A DNA stretch of 40,671 nucleotides from Acholeplasmatales bacterium (lineage in GTDB: Bacteria; Bacillota_I; Bacilli_A; Acholeplasmatales; Anaeroplasmataceae), in the NCBI GenBank assembly GCA_024681175.1, contig JAILBI010000229.1, positions 1 through 40,671 of the forward strand. Reading direction: 5' to 3'. Shown here piece by piece: positions 18,470 through 26,632 of the stretch. The translations under genes were made by a program, and so were the position numbers. Each line of letters opens with the position of its first letter. Within the stretch, counting starts at the first letter, position 1. The notes beneath the pieces are model-generated. The model made no database searches and was not told where the DNA came from. It was given only the letters and a program-made list of their open reading frames with translations.

Positions 18470-19678
18470 ATGAAGATTAAAAGAATAGGGATGTTATTAA
18501 GTTTAGGATTATTATCATTAAGTATTGCAAGCTTAATTAATGATAATAAAGAAATAAGTGAAACAAGTACACAAATAAGAACAATAGAATTAGATAAGAA
18601 TAAAATAGATGAAGATAATTTCTTTAATACATTTGTAAATAGTAATTTAGAAATTAATGAAGAAGAAATTATCTTCACAGGATTAAAGAAATTAAAAGAT
18701 TTCAATATTTCATATGATAACGTATCCGAATTAATATTAGAAGAAGATTATAATGAATATATGTCATTTGAATATATTTATAATAAGAAAAGCTCAATAT
18801 TAACATTAAATGCATATCAAGAAGATGAAGCATTTATTGATGATTTAGAATGTTTCATATTTAAAAATGCTGATGGTGAAGGTGATGCATTAATATGTGT
18901 AGAAGACGAATATTTATTATTAAGTGATATTAATGAAGAATATATTGAAAATTGTGGATGGTTTGACAAATTAGTAAAATCTATAGCAGGAGTAGTAGCT
19001 GTGGCCGTAGCACCAGTGGTAGCATTAGTTTCACCCACTGCAAGTGCAGTTGTTGCGACAGTAGGCACAGTAACATCAATGCCACATGATTTTGATACAT
19101 ATGATGTTGTAGACAAGTTAACAGCCTTTATAAATCGTGGTAAAAATAAAAAACAAAAAGAACCAACTGGTTACATATATGACCAAGATGATTATTCGAA
19201 ATTCAGATTCGGATTTAGGTCATTTTCTGAAAACGGCTGTGGAGTTGTGGCTGCATATAATGTTTTATATGGATTAGGAAAAAGAATCCCACTTTCTGAG
19301 CTAATTTTCCTGTTTGATTTACAAGGTGGAAAAGTTCTTGGAGGAGTTTTAGGAGCAGATCCTTCATATTTTCCTAAATTATTTAATAATTATGGATTTA
19401 GTTGTAAATCATTATCTAGTTATAAAGGCATCCGTGAAGTAGGACAAAGAACTTTTAATTCATATACATCAGAATCAAAAGAAAAGTGGATAATTGTATG
19501 TGCCTGGAATGGTAATAGTGTTTTTGATGGAGCACATTATGTAGCAGCAAAAATTTCAAAAGAGGGAAAATTCTTGGTATATAATAATGGAACAAATAAG
19601 GAAGATCCTATATCGTTTAATGATTTTGATGATTCAATAATAGGTGGTGATTTAATTGCAGCGTATATTATTGATTAA
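18470..19678 (+). CDS. secreted protein with C-terminal C39-like cysteine-peptidase domain
   Basis: 402 residues. An N-terminal signal sequence (about 1-22) leads to an acidic, Asn-rich region of no known family (30-165). A small-residue hydrophobic stretch (about 171-202, Ala/Val/Gly-rich) could cross or insert into a membrane. The C-terminal domain (about 235-402) looks papain-like of the C39 type: candidate nucleophile C257 in SENGCGVVAAYNVL, H356 in GAHYVAA and N372 in YNNG. I assign the fold from this pattern only; peptidase activity is not shown. Codon use is AT-rich (many TTA, ATA and AGA), like other non-ribosomal genes here. It lies directly downstream of the serine protease and overlaps the following lipoprotein gene. 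Confidence 0.65.
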   Translation: MKIKRIGMLLSLGLLSLSIASLINDNKEISETSTQIRTIELDKNKIDEDNFFNTFVNSNLEINEEEIIFTGLKKLKDFNISYDNVSELILEEDYNEYMSFEYIYNKKSSILTLNAYQEDEAFIDDLECFIFKNADGEGDALICVEDEYLLLSDINEEYIENCGWFDKLVKSIAGVVAVAVAPVVALVSPTASAVVATVGTVTSMPHDFDTYDVVDKLTAFINRGKNKKQKEPTGYIYDQDDYSKFRFGFRSFSENGCGVVAAYNVLYGLGKRIPLSELIFLFDLQGGKVLGGVLGADPSYFPKLFNNYGFSCKSLSSYKGIREVGQRTFNSYTSESKEKWIIVCAWNGNSVFDGAHYVAAKISKEGKFLVYNNGTNKEDPISFNDFDDSIIGGDLIAAYIID

Positions 19679-20114
19679 AAATAAAGAAAAGAAAAGTAAT
19701 AAATTGTTTGGTATATTTACAATAATAGCGTTGTTTTTTATGATTTGTATATTATCATCTTGTCAACAAAAATTAAGACAATATTATAATTGTAAATGGA
19801 CTTGTGAGAAACCTGAAATAGAATTTACTGTAAAAAGCAAAGAAGAAACAAAAGAAAATGAAAATCTTAGCGAGGGCTTTATTGCGACTGATGAGATAGA
19901 AATTGAAGTGCTTTGTCTCTGGACTCACACTAATGCTTTACATATATTTTTTAAGGACAAATATTACAACGACGATTTGGATTATGTAGAAAAAATTGCT
20001 ATTACTGCAAATTATGAAAAAAGAAAAAGTAACAAAGTTTATATGAATGTAAAAATAGACAATGTCTTTGATAATAAGTATAAAAATATTACTTTGACAA
20101 GACATGATTTATAA
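19656..20114 (+). CDS. small lipoprotein of unknown function
   Basis: About 152 residues. The N-terminus has a Lys-rich stretch, a hydrophobic core (IFTIIALFFMICIL) and a lipobox LSSC with the acylated Cys at 36, predicting membrane attachment on the outer face. The remainder matches no family I recognise; it has several Cys, Lys and acidic residues and looks beta-rich. The TTG start at 19656 is chosen because AGGTGGTG lies about 6 bases upstream; it overlaps the end of the preceding gene by 23 bases. A later TTG (19671 or 19704) is possible. It is the third gene of the cassette and ends just before a terminator. Confidence 0.65.
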   Translation: MQRILLIKNKEKKSNKLFGIFTIIALFFMICILSSCQQKLRQYYNCKWTCEKPEIEFTVKSKEETKENENLSEGFIATDEIEIEVLCLWTHTNALHIFFKDKYYNDDLDYVEKIAITANYEKRKSNKVYMNVKIDNVFDNKYKNITLTRHDL

Positions 20115-20120
20115 TAAAGA

Positions 20121-20160
20121 AAATGCTCAAGAAATATGAATTCTTGGGCATTTATTTTCT
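20121..20160 (+). terminator. terminator after the cassette
   Basis: A 13-bp stem with one T-G pair (AAATGCTCAAGAA with TTCTTGGGCATTT) and a 7-base loop. The flanking AAAGAAAAT and ATTTTCTTT can extend it, so it could act on both strands. Confidence 0.85.
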
Positions 20161-20189
20161 TTAAAAATAAATAAGTAATGTGTTATAAT
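20161..20189 (+). promoter_or_regulatory. promoter of glyA
   Basis: Perfect TATAAT (20184-20189) with an extended -10 TGT upstream (20181-20183). The -35 element at 17-base spacing is poor (TTAAAA), as is common for extended -10 promoters. Confidence 0.6.
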
Positions 20190-20233
20190 AAAGTAAGCGT
20201 TTTTTGTAACGTAAAATTAAAGGAGATATTATA

Positions 20234-21499
20234 ATGAGTTTAAAAGATTTTGACAAAGATATTTATAGTGCAATTAATGATGAATTAAAAAGACAAAGAG
20301 AGCATATTGAGCTTATTGCTTCTGAAAATTTTGTTTCAAGAGAAGTATTAGAGGCACAAGGTTCAGTATTAACTAATAAATATGCTGAAGGATATCCAGC
20401 AAAGAGATATTATGGTGGATGTGAAAATGTAGACGTTGTTGAATCAATTGCAATTGAAAGAGTATGCAAATTATTCAATGCAAAATTTGCAAATGTTCAA
20501 CCACATTCAGGAGCATCTGCAAACCTTGCAGCTTATAATGCAATCTTAATGCCTGGTGATAAGATTTTAGGTATGTCACTAGATGCAGGTGGACATTTAA
20601 CTCATGGTTATAAAGTTAATTTCTCAGGAAAGATGTATCAAGCAATTAATTATGGCTTAAAGGATGATGGCTATATTGATTATGAAAATGTTGAAGCAAT
20701 TGCTTTAGCTGAATTACCAAATGTAATTGTTGCAGGAGCATCTGCTTATCCAAGAATTATTGATTTTAAGAAATTTAGAGAGATTGCTGATAAGGTAACT
20801 GAAAAGGCAGGTCGTAAATGCTTCTTAATGGTAGATATGGCTCATATCGCTGGTTTAGTTGCTGCAGGATTACATCCAAATCCAATTGGTTATGCTGATA
20901 TCGTTACATCAACAACTCATAAGACATTAAGAGGACCAAGAGGTGGTATCATCTTAACTAATGATGAAGCATTAGCTAAGAAGATTAATTCTTCTGTATT
21001 CCCTGGTTGCCAAGGTGGACCTTTAATGCATGTTATTGCAGCTAAAGCAGTTGCATTTAAAGAAGCATTAGATCCAAGCTTCAAAACATATGCTTCACAA
21101 ATCGTAAAGAATTGTAAAGCGTTAGCTGATGAATTAATTAAGAGAGGTTATAAATTAGTTTCAGGTGGAACTGATAACCATTTAATCTTAGTTGATATAT
21201 TTGGTTCAGTAGGCGTTACTGGTAAAGAAGCAGAAAATATTTTACATTCAGTAAATATTACATGTAATAAGAATGCAATTCCTCATGATACACAAAAGCC
21301 AACTATCACATCAGGTGTAAGACTTGGTACAGCTGCATGTAGCACAAGAGGCTTAAAGGAAGATGATTTCAGAGCTATTGCAAGATTCATTGATGAAGCT
21401 TTAAGAAATAAAGATGATGAAGCTAAGCTTGCAAAGATTAAAGAAGAAGTAATTAATTTAATGAAAAAATATCCATATTTAGATGGATATACATTCTAG
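20234..21499 (+). CDS. glyA: serine hydroxymethyltransferase
   Basis: 421 residues, normal length. It converts serine and tetrahydrofolate to glycine and methylene-tetrahydrofolate, feeding one-carbon metabolism. PLP-binding K230 sits in [13 protein letters not shown]. Also visible are [10 protein letters not shown] near the start, [10 protein letters not shown], and [20 protein letters not shown] precedes the ATG. It has its own promoter; the Rnf operon starts 32 bases downstream with no terminator between, so some read-through is likely. Confidence 0.98.
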   Translation: MSLKDFDKDIYSAINDELKRQREHIELIASENFVSREVLEAQGSVLTNKYAEGYPAKRYYGGCENVDVVESIAIERVCKLFNAKFANVQPHSGASANLAAYNAILMPGDKILGMSLDAGGHLTHGYKVNFSGKMYQAINYGLKDDGYIDYENVEAIALAELPNVIVAGASAYPRIIDFKKFREIADKVTEKAGRKCFLMVDMAHIAGLVAAGLHPNPIGYADIVTSTTHKTLRGPRGGIILTNDEALAKKINSSVFPGCQGGPLMHVIAAKAVAFKEALDPSFKTYASQIVKNCKALADELIKRGYKLVSGGTDNHLILVDIFGSVGVTGKEAENILHSVNITCNKNAIPHDTQKPTITSGVRLGTAACSTRGLKEDDFRAIARFIDEALRNKDDEAKLAKIKEEVINLMKKYPYLDGYTF

Positions 21500-21507
21500 A
21501 TTATAAT
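21479..21507 (+). promoter_or_regulatory. possible promoter of the Rnf operon inside the glyA end
   Basis: TTAGAT (21479-21484), a 17-base spacer and TATAAT (21502-21507), overlapping the last codons of glyA. The -10 is perfect and the -35 weak. Confidence 0.4.
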
Positions 21508-21531
21508 TTTTAAGAGGGGGTGTTTTAGCAT

Positions 21532-22854
21532 ATGATTGCTAAGACAGGGCAAATTAAGCATCTTCAAAAATTTACTGATGGCACTAACACAATGCTTACA
21601 GTAAAAGGTGAACAGCCTGATTACGTATACCTTGCAGTACAAAATGCACGTTGTCCACAAGCAGAGGTATATTGTAAAGAAGGAGATCATGTTAAAATCG
21701 GAACAGTATTAGGTTTAAGACATGGTCCATTCTTCGATCAACCTATACATTCATCTGTATCAGGTGAGGTAGTGGGAACAGTTAAGAAATTTCATAGAAG
21801 TGGAAAGCTTGTTGATTTCATTCAAATTAAAAATGATAAGAAAGATGAATTTGATGAAAGCATAAAAGAAAGAACACCTGAAGAAATTAAAGCATTAACA
21901 AAAGATGATTTTGTTGAGATATTAAAAAATTGTGCATTAGTTGGTCTAGGAGGAAGTTCTTTCCCAACTTATATCAAATTCCAAACAAATGATCCAATTG
22001 ATACTATTTTAATTAATGGTATCGAATGTGAACCTTACATTTCTGCTGACCATCGTATGATGCTAGAGCATTCTGATATGATAATGGAAGGTATAACATA
22101 TGTGTTACATGCATTTGGTGCAAAGAAGGCATATGTTTGTGTAAAGAAAAAATATCAAGATTTAGCTGATACACTAAATTCTGAATTATCAAGATTTAGA
22201 GATTATCCAATTGAGGTTAAGCGTGTAGGAAATTTCTATCCTCAAGGATGGGAAATTGCGCTTATTAAATCAGCACTTGGAATTCAAGTTCCATCTGGAG
22301 TATTACCTTCAAAATATGGCGTACTTGTGTTAAATGTATCTACAGTAGTAGGTCTTTGGAGAGCCATTAGATGGAATATGCCTGTATATGAAAGATATTT
22401 CACATTAACAGGTGACGGAATCAATATCCCTACTAACTTCCGTGTAAGAGTTGGTACATCACTAAAAGAATTAATTGATCAATGTGGTGGATATAAGGGT
22501 GATGAGGATAAATATCTCATATTAGGTGGACCTATGATGGGTGCTAACCTTGTAAGAGATGATGCAGTAGTTACTAAGACATGTACATCATGCATAGTCT
22601 TAAATGCACATAATGAAAAGGAAGAACCTTGTGTTAGATGTGGATCTTGTGTATATTCATGTCCTGCAGGATTACAACCTGTTCAAATTATGCAAGCTGT
22701 AAAAAATGGTGATAAAGAATCACTTTTCTATAAATTAAATATTAGATCATGTATCTTATGTGGTATGTGCTCTTATACATGTACAAGTAAGATTCCATTA
22801 ACTGATTATTGTAGAAAAGCTAAAACAATGATTGGAGGTATGAAGAAGAAATGA
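21532..22854 (+). CDS. rnfC: Rnf complex subunit C (ferredoxin:NAD+ oxidoreductase, NAD-side subunit)
   Basis: 440 residues, membrane-peripheral. RnfC carries FMN and two [4Fe-4S] clusters and exchanges electrons with NAD. Visible are the barrel-sandwich segment (IHSSVSGEV), the GLGGSSFPTYIKF flavin/nucleotide loop, NGIECEPYISADHRMMLEH, and two ferredoxin-type motifs near the end (CVRCGSCVYSCP and CILCGMCSYTC). The usual GGxHPP motif at the extreme N-terminus is not seen; this region reads KHLQKFTDGTNTM. AGAGGGGG lies 11 bases before the ATG. The stop overlaps rnfD (ATGA). Confidence 0.95.
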   Translation: MIAKTGQIKHLQKFTDGTNTMLTVKGEQPDYVYLAVQNARCPQAEVYCKEGDHVKIGTVLGLRHGPFFDQPIHSSVSGEVVGTVKKFHRSGKLVDFIQIKNDKKDEFDESIKERTPEEIKALTKDDFVEILKNCALVGLGGSSFPTYIKFQTNDPIDTILINGIECEPYISADHRMMLEHSDMIMEGITYVLHAFGAKKAYVCVKKKYQDLADTLNSELSRFRDYPIEVKRVGNFYPQGWEIALIKSALGIQVPSGVLPSKYGVLVLNVSTVVGLWRAIRWNMPVYERYFTLTGDGINIPTNFRVRVGTSLKELIDQCGGYKGDEDKYLILGGPMMGANLVRDDAVVTKTCTSCIVLNAHNEKEEPCVRCGSCVYSCPAGLQPVQIMQAVKNGDKESLFYKLNIRSCILCGMCSYTCTSKIPLTDYCRKAKTMIGGMKKK

Positions 22855-23960
22855 AATTAATACCATTCCAATCTCCTTATATTAGAAAACATGTTAGCGT
22901 TGCGAGAATGATGATTGATGTTTTAATTGCATTATTCCCAATTCTTGTATTATCAATCGTATTTTATGGTTGGGATGCTATATATGTTTATCTTATTTCA
23001 ATTGGAACAATGCTTTCAATTGAATTAATCTCAAATATGATTATTAAGTGGCCTAAGGATATGAAGGTCAAAGAATTATTCTCTAAAGCAGGCTTTGGAA
23101 GAGTAAGGGCCACATTTACAATTAACAATATACTTGCTCCAATGATTTCAGCATATATTTATGCAATGCTACTTCCAGCAGGATGTGATTGGTATGTAGT
23201 ATTCATTGGTGCAGCATTTGGTATGTTCTTTGGTAAAATGATCTGGGGAGGATTAGGTCAAAATATCTTCAACCCAGCAGCAACAGGAAGAATTTTTGTA
23301 GCAGTATGCTTTGGTGATACACTTGCAAAAGCATATCCTGGTATGAAAGGATTTGATGTTGTTACAGGTGCAACTCCTTTAGGAGTAACTAAATCAGCAG
23401 GTTTAGCTGCAACTGGTCAATATTCATTATTAGATATGTTCCTTGGAACTATACCTGGTTCTATGGGTGAAGTTTGTACTATCTTAATATTAGTAGGTGC
23501 ATTATATTTATTAATTAGAAGAAGTGCAGATTTTAGAGCTATGTTATCATACGTTGTTGGTTTCTCTGTAATTGCATTTGTTGCAGTATTAAGCTATAAA
23601 TTAAAATTTGATGAAGGCAATGTTGGTGAAATGTTCCTTTACCAAGTTTTAGGTGGTGGATTCTTATTTGGTGCTGTATATATGATTACAGACCCTGTAA
23701 CATCTCCAGTTACGAAATTCGGAAGAGTATTCTATGGCTTATTAGGTGGCGCACTTGCAGCCATGATAAGATTCATGGGTGCTTATCCAGAGGGCGTATG
23801 CTTCTCAATATTAATTGTTAATATGCTTACTCCTTGCATTGATTATTTCATGAAGGGTAGAAGAAATACTTATACATGGCAACAATGCGTTATCGCATTA
23901 TCAACACTTGCTGTGTTATCAGTAATTGTTTCTGCATCAGTATGTAGGGGGTGGTTCTAG
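22851..23960 (+). CDS. rnfD: Rnf complex subunit D
   Basis: 369 residues and many membrane helices, NqrB/RnfD family. The GATPLG motif (in VVTGATPLGVTK) contains the Thr that carries covalent FMN in relatives. NPAATGRIF and the late YMITDPVTSPVTKFGR block are typical. It starts inside the rnfC stop (4-base overlap), and rnfG begins immediately after its own stop. Confidence 0.95.
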   Translation: MKLIPFQSPYIRKHVSVARMMIDVLIALFPILVLSIVFYGWDAIYVYLISIGTMLSIELISNMIIKWPKDMKVKELFSKAGFGRVRATFTINNILAPMISAYIYAMLLPAGCDWYVVFIGAAFGMFFGKMIWGGLGQNIFNPAATGRIFVAVCFGDTLAKAYPGMKGFDVVTGATPLGVTKSAGLAATGQYSLLDMFLGTIPGSMGEVCTILILVGALYLLIRRSADFRAMLSYVVGFSVIAFVAVLSYKLKFDEGNVGEMFLYQVLGGGFLFGAVYMITDPVTSPVTKFGRVFYGLLGGALAAMIRFMGAYPEGVCFSILIVNMLTPCIDYFMKGRRNTYTWQQCVIALSTLAVLSVIVSASVCRGWF

Positions 23961-24545
23961 ATGAAATATGTAAAAATAGCTTCAGTTCTAGGCGCAATTT
24001 CCCTATTCTGTGCATTAATAATTTCATTATTTAACTTATTAACATCTCCAATTATTAAAGATAATAATAAAGCTAAAGAAGAAAAGATTTATAAAGAATT
24101 ATATTCAGAATATGATTCTAAAAACTCAAAAGAAATTGAAGATTTAAAGGGTGTTTCTTCAGATATTATCAAAATTATGGAAATTCATGATTCTAATGAT
24201 AATATTTTAGGATTTGTTTATACTGTTGAAGGAAAGAATGCTTATGGCGGAATTTCTTTAATGGTAGCAATTGAAGAAGGACCTGTTTGTAAACAAGTTG
24301 AATTCTTATCAAATACAGAATCATTTGCATCTAAGGTTGCAGATCATGTTAGAAAGAATTATCCTCAAAGCGAAAGTGATAGCATCACAATTAGTCCTTA
24401 TGATGAGAAAGAAATTGCTGATGTTTCATCATTAAGTGAAGCTGATGTTTCTAGCATTGATGTTAAATGTGGTGCAACATATGGTGCAACATTAGTTAGA
24501 AATTTAGTTCAATCTGCTTTAGATGATGCGAAAGGTAGGTTTTAG
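23961..24545 (+). CDS. rnfG: Rnf complex subunit G (FMN-binding)
   Basis: 194 residues: one N-terminal membrane helix (about 8-28) and an extracytoplasmic FMN-binding domain. In this family FMN is attached by ApbE to the Thr of a D-x-x-[ST]-G-A-T motif. Here the site reads DVKCGATYGAT, with the Ser/Thr replaced by Cys and the target Thr kept. GGNAYGGISLMVAI-like family features are present as GKNAYGGISLMVAI. No apbE gene lies in the window. The start is adjacent to the rnfD stop. Confidence 0.92.
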   Translation: MKYVKIASVLGAISLFCALIISLFNLLTSPIIKDNNKAKEEKIYKELYSEYDSKNSKEIEDLKGVSSDIIKIMEIHDSNDNILGFVYTVEGKNAYGGISLMVAIEEGPVCKQVEFLSNTESFASKVADHVRKNYPQSESDSITISPYDEKEIADVSSLSEADVSSIDVKCGATYGATLVRNLVQSALDDAKGRF

Positions 24546-24547
24546 AT

Positions 24548-25486
24548 ATGACAGAAACAAAGAATAAAAAGTCTATTTCTAAGAAGACCTTAATTGCAGG
24601 TATCATTCAAGAAAATCCCGTATTCGTATCATTATTAGGTATGTGCTCTGCCTTAGCTACTACAACATCTATTGAGTCAGCTTTAGGTATGGGTTTATTA
24701 GTTATATTTACACTTGTATGCTCTAATGTATTAATTTCTTTATTAAGAAAATTAATTCCAGCAGAAGTAAAAATTCCTTGTTACATTATCATTATTGCAA
24801 CATTCGTTACAATTGTTAAAATGCTAACAGAGGCATTCTTACCTGATTTATATCAAAGCTTAGGTGTATTTATCTCATTAATCGTTGTTAACTGTATCAT
24901 TCTTGGAAGAGCTGAATCATTTGCTTCTAAGAATAGTGTTGGATTATCATTACTTGATGGTATTGGTTCAGGTATTGGTTATACACTTGCATTAGTTGTT
25001 ATTGCAGTTATTCGTGAATTCTTTGGTACTGGTGGATTTGCAATTGGTGTATATTTCCCAATTAAAGAAATTCATCTTATATTAATTCCACAAAAATATA
25101 CAATTTCATTATTAACACAGCCAACTGGTGGTTTCTTAACATTTGGTATTGTGTTAGGTGTAGTTGCATATATTGGTCAAAGAAAAGCAGCTAAGGCTGA
25201 AAGATTAAAACAAGAAAGAATTCAAATGCTTATTGCTAAAAAGCAAGAAGAAAATAGAAAGAAAGCTGAAGAAGCAGCAAAAGCAAAAGCCTTAGAGGAA
25301 GAAAACAAAAAGGCTGAAGAAGCAAAAGCTTTAGAAAATAAGGCTGAAGCTTCAACTGAGACTAAAGAAGAGCCAAAGCAAGAAGCAAAAGAAGAAGTTA
25401 AACAAGACGAAGTAAAAGATGATAAAAAAGAAGCATCTTCAGAAGAAACAAAAGATTCTGAAGAAGAAAAGAAGGTGACTGTATGA
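24548..25486 (+). CDS. rnfE: Rnf complex subunit E with long charged C-terminal tail
   Basis: 312 residues, about 100 more than usual. Residues 1-210 are the six-helix RnfE/NqrD membrane domain; C33 (GMCSALA) and C116 (VVNCIILGRAE) match cysteines that, with two in RnfA, hold the membrane-embedded iron site. From about 211 to 312 the chain becomes almost entirely Lys, Glu, Ala and Gln, first coiled-coil-like (AKAERLKQERIQMLIAKKQE), then acidic. No frameshift explains the tail. The stop overlaps the rnfA start by 4 bases, so the tail is really translated in the operon. Confidence 0.93.
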   Translation: MTETKNKKSISKKTLIAGIIQENPVFVSLLGMCSALATTTSIESALGMGLLVIFTLVCSNVLISLLRKLIPAEVKIPCYIIIIATFVTIVKMLTEAFLPDLYQSLGVFISLIVVNCIILGRAESFASKNSVGLSLLDGIGSGIGYTLALVVIAVIREFFGTGGFAIGVYFPIKEIHLILIPQKYTISLLTQPTGGFLTFGIVLGVVAYIGQRKAAKAERLKQERIQMLIAKKQEENRKKAEEAAKAKALEEENKKAEEAKALENKAEASTETKEEPKQEAKEEVKQDEVKDDKKEASSEETKDSEEEKKVTV

Positions 25487-26067
25487 CATATATAGTTGCA
25501 TTTGTACTTGCTATTATCAATTCAATGTTAATAGATAACGTAATATTATCTAGATTCTATGGAATATGTCCATTTATGGGTGTTTCTAAGAAAACATCTT
25601 CATCAATTGGTATGGGTGTTGCAGTTATATTAGTTATATTTGTTGCATCACTTGTATGCTGGCCTATATATCAATTATTAAAGGCTGCAGGTATTCCATT
25701 CATGGATACAATAACTTATATCCTAGTTATTGCATCATTAGTTCAATTAATTGAAATGATACTTAAAAAGTATTCTCCATCTTTATATAAAGCACTTGGT
25801 ATATACCTTCCACTTATTACAACAAACTGTGCTGTATTAGGTGTTGTTCAAGGTAATACAGATCAAAGCTTATCATTTGCAGATTCAATGGCAAGTGCCC
25901 TTGGTACTGGTGTTGGATTTGCAGTAGTTATATTTATCTTCTCTACAATTAGATATCGTTTGGATGCAGCAAATGCTCCAAAAGCATTTAAAGGCATACC
26001 TCTAGCATTTGTTACTGCTGGTATTATGGCTTTAGCATTCCTTGGTTTCTCAGGATTTATTTCATGA
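25483..26067 (+). CDS. rnfA: Rnf complex subunit A
   Basis: 194 residues, six membrane helices, NqrE/RnfA family. C29 (YGICPFMGVS) and C116 (TTNCAVLGV) are the expected iron-site cysteines pairing with RnfE. It starts within the rnfE end (ATGA overlap) and ends with TGA overlapping the next start, showing that TGA is a stop in this organism. Confidence 0.96.
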   Translation: MTYIVAFVLAIINSMLIDNVILSRFYGICPFMGVSKKTSSSIGMGVAVILVIFVASLVCWPIYQLLKAAGIPFMDTITYILVIASLVQLIEMILKKYSPSLYKALGIYLPLITTNCAVLGVVQGNTDQSLSFADSMASALGTGVGFAVVIFIFSTIRYRLDAANAPKAFKGIPLAFVTAGIMALAFLGFSGFIS

Positions 26068-26267
26068 AAACAGTATATCTAATAATATCAATCATATTAA
26101 TTGCAACTTTAGTAGCTGTATTTATTATTTCATTCTTAATAAATAAAAAAACTCCAAAGCCAAAGGGTTGTGAGGATTTAGAAGTTACTGAAGAAAATTG
26201 TCTTAATTGTGGAAGATTTGATTGTAAAATTAGAGATAAATTTATAGATAAGGAGAACTTAAAATGA
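26064..26267 (+). CDS. small Cys-rich membrane protein in the Rnf operon, NqrM-like
   Basis: 67 residues. One N-terminal membrane helix (about 4-26), then a Lys/Pro turn and four cysteines (C36, C46, C49, C54) in GCEDLEVTEENCLNCGRFDC. This layout (helix, then G-x-C and a C-x-C-type cluster) resembles NqrM (DUF539), a protein known to be needed for iron insertion into the NqrD/NqrE site that is equivalent to RnfE/RnfA. The similarity is by eye and the cysteine spacing is not identical. The gene overlaps both rnfA and rnfB by 4 bases, so it is an integral operon member. A structural accessory subunit is the alternative. Confidence 0.55.
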   Translation: MKTVYLIISIILIATLVAVFIISFLINKKTPKPKGCEDLEVTEENCLNCGRFDCKIRDKFIDKENLK

Positions 26268-26587
26268 AAGAAGTATTATTCGCGGTTTTAATCTTAACAG
26301 TTTTAGGAATTCTATTAGGATTTGGTCTAGCAATTGCTTCAAAGATTTTCCATGTTGAAGCAGATACTAGAATTGATGATATAGAAAAAATCTTACCAGG
26401 TGCCAATTGTGGTGCTTGTGGATTTGCAGGATGCAGAAATTATGCAGAAGCAATTGTTTCTGAAGAAGCAGAAAATCTTAATATGTGTAAGCCAGGTATG
26501 AAAGCTGGTAAAGCTGCACAAATTAAAGCTTATCTTGCAACACATCCAAATCCAGATGGATCAATAAATAGTTTAGATGTAAAATAA
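26264..26587 (+). CDS. rnfB: Rnf complex subunit B, short form lacking the ferredoxin domain
   Basis: 107 residues. An N-terminal membrane helix (about 4-26) and one [4Fe-4S] domain with C49, C52, C57 and C75 (GANCGACGFAGC, then NMC) match the first half of RnfB. Normal RnfB proteins are longer (roughly 190 to over 300 residues) and continue with a domain binding two more [4Fe-4S] clusters, the presumed ferredoxin entry. Here the chain stops after a short LATHPNPDGS tail and a terminator follows within 10 bases; I find no ferredoxin motif in any frame before the next gene. Confidence 0.88.
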   Translation: MKEVLFAVLILTVLGILLGFGLAIASKIFHVEADTRIDDIEKILPGANCGACGFAGCRNYAEAIVSEEAENLNMCKPGMKAGKAAQIKAYLATHPNPDGSINSLDVK

Positions 26588-26594
26588 AACAATG

Positions 26595-26624
26595 AAGAAG
26601 AGATGAAAAATCTCTTCTTTTTTT
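26595..26624 (+). terminator. terminator of the Rnf operon
   Basis: A perfect 10-bp stem (AAGAAGAGAT with ATCTCTTCTT), a 5-base loop and a run of Ts. Confidence 0.93.
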
Positions 26625-26632
26625 GTTCAAAC

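Noticed and set aside
21470..21489. Hairpin TATCCAT/ATGGATA at the glyA end as a terminator
   Set aside because: It lies wholly in coding sequence and has no T-run directly after it.
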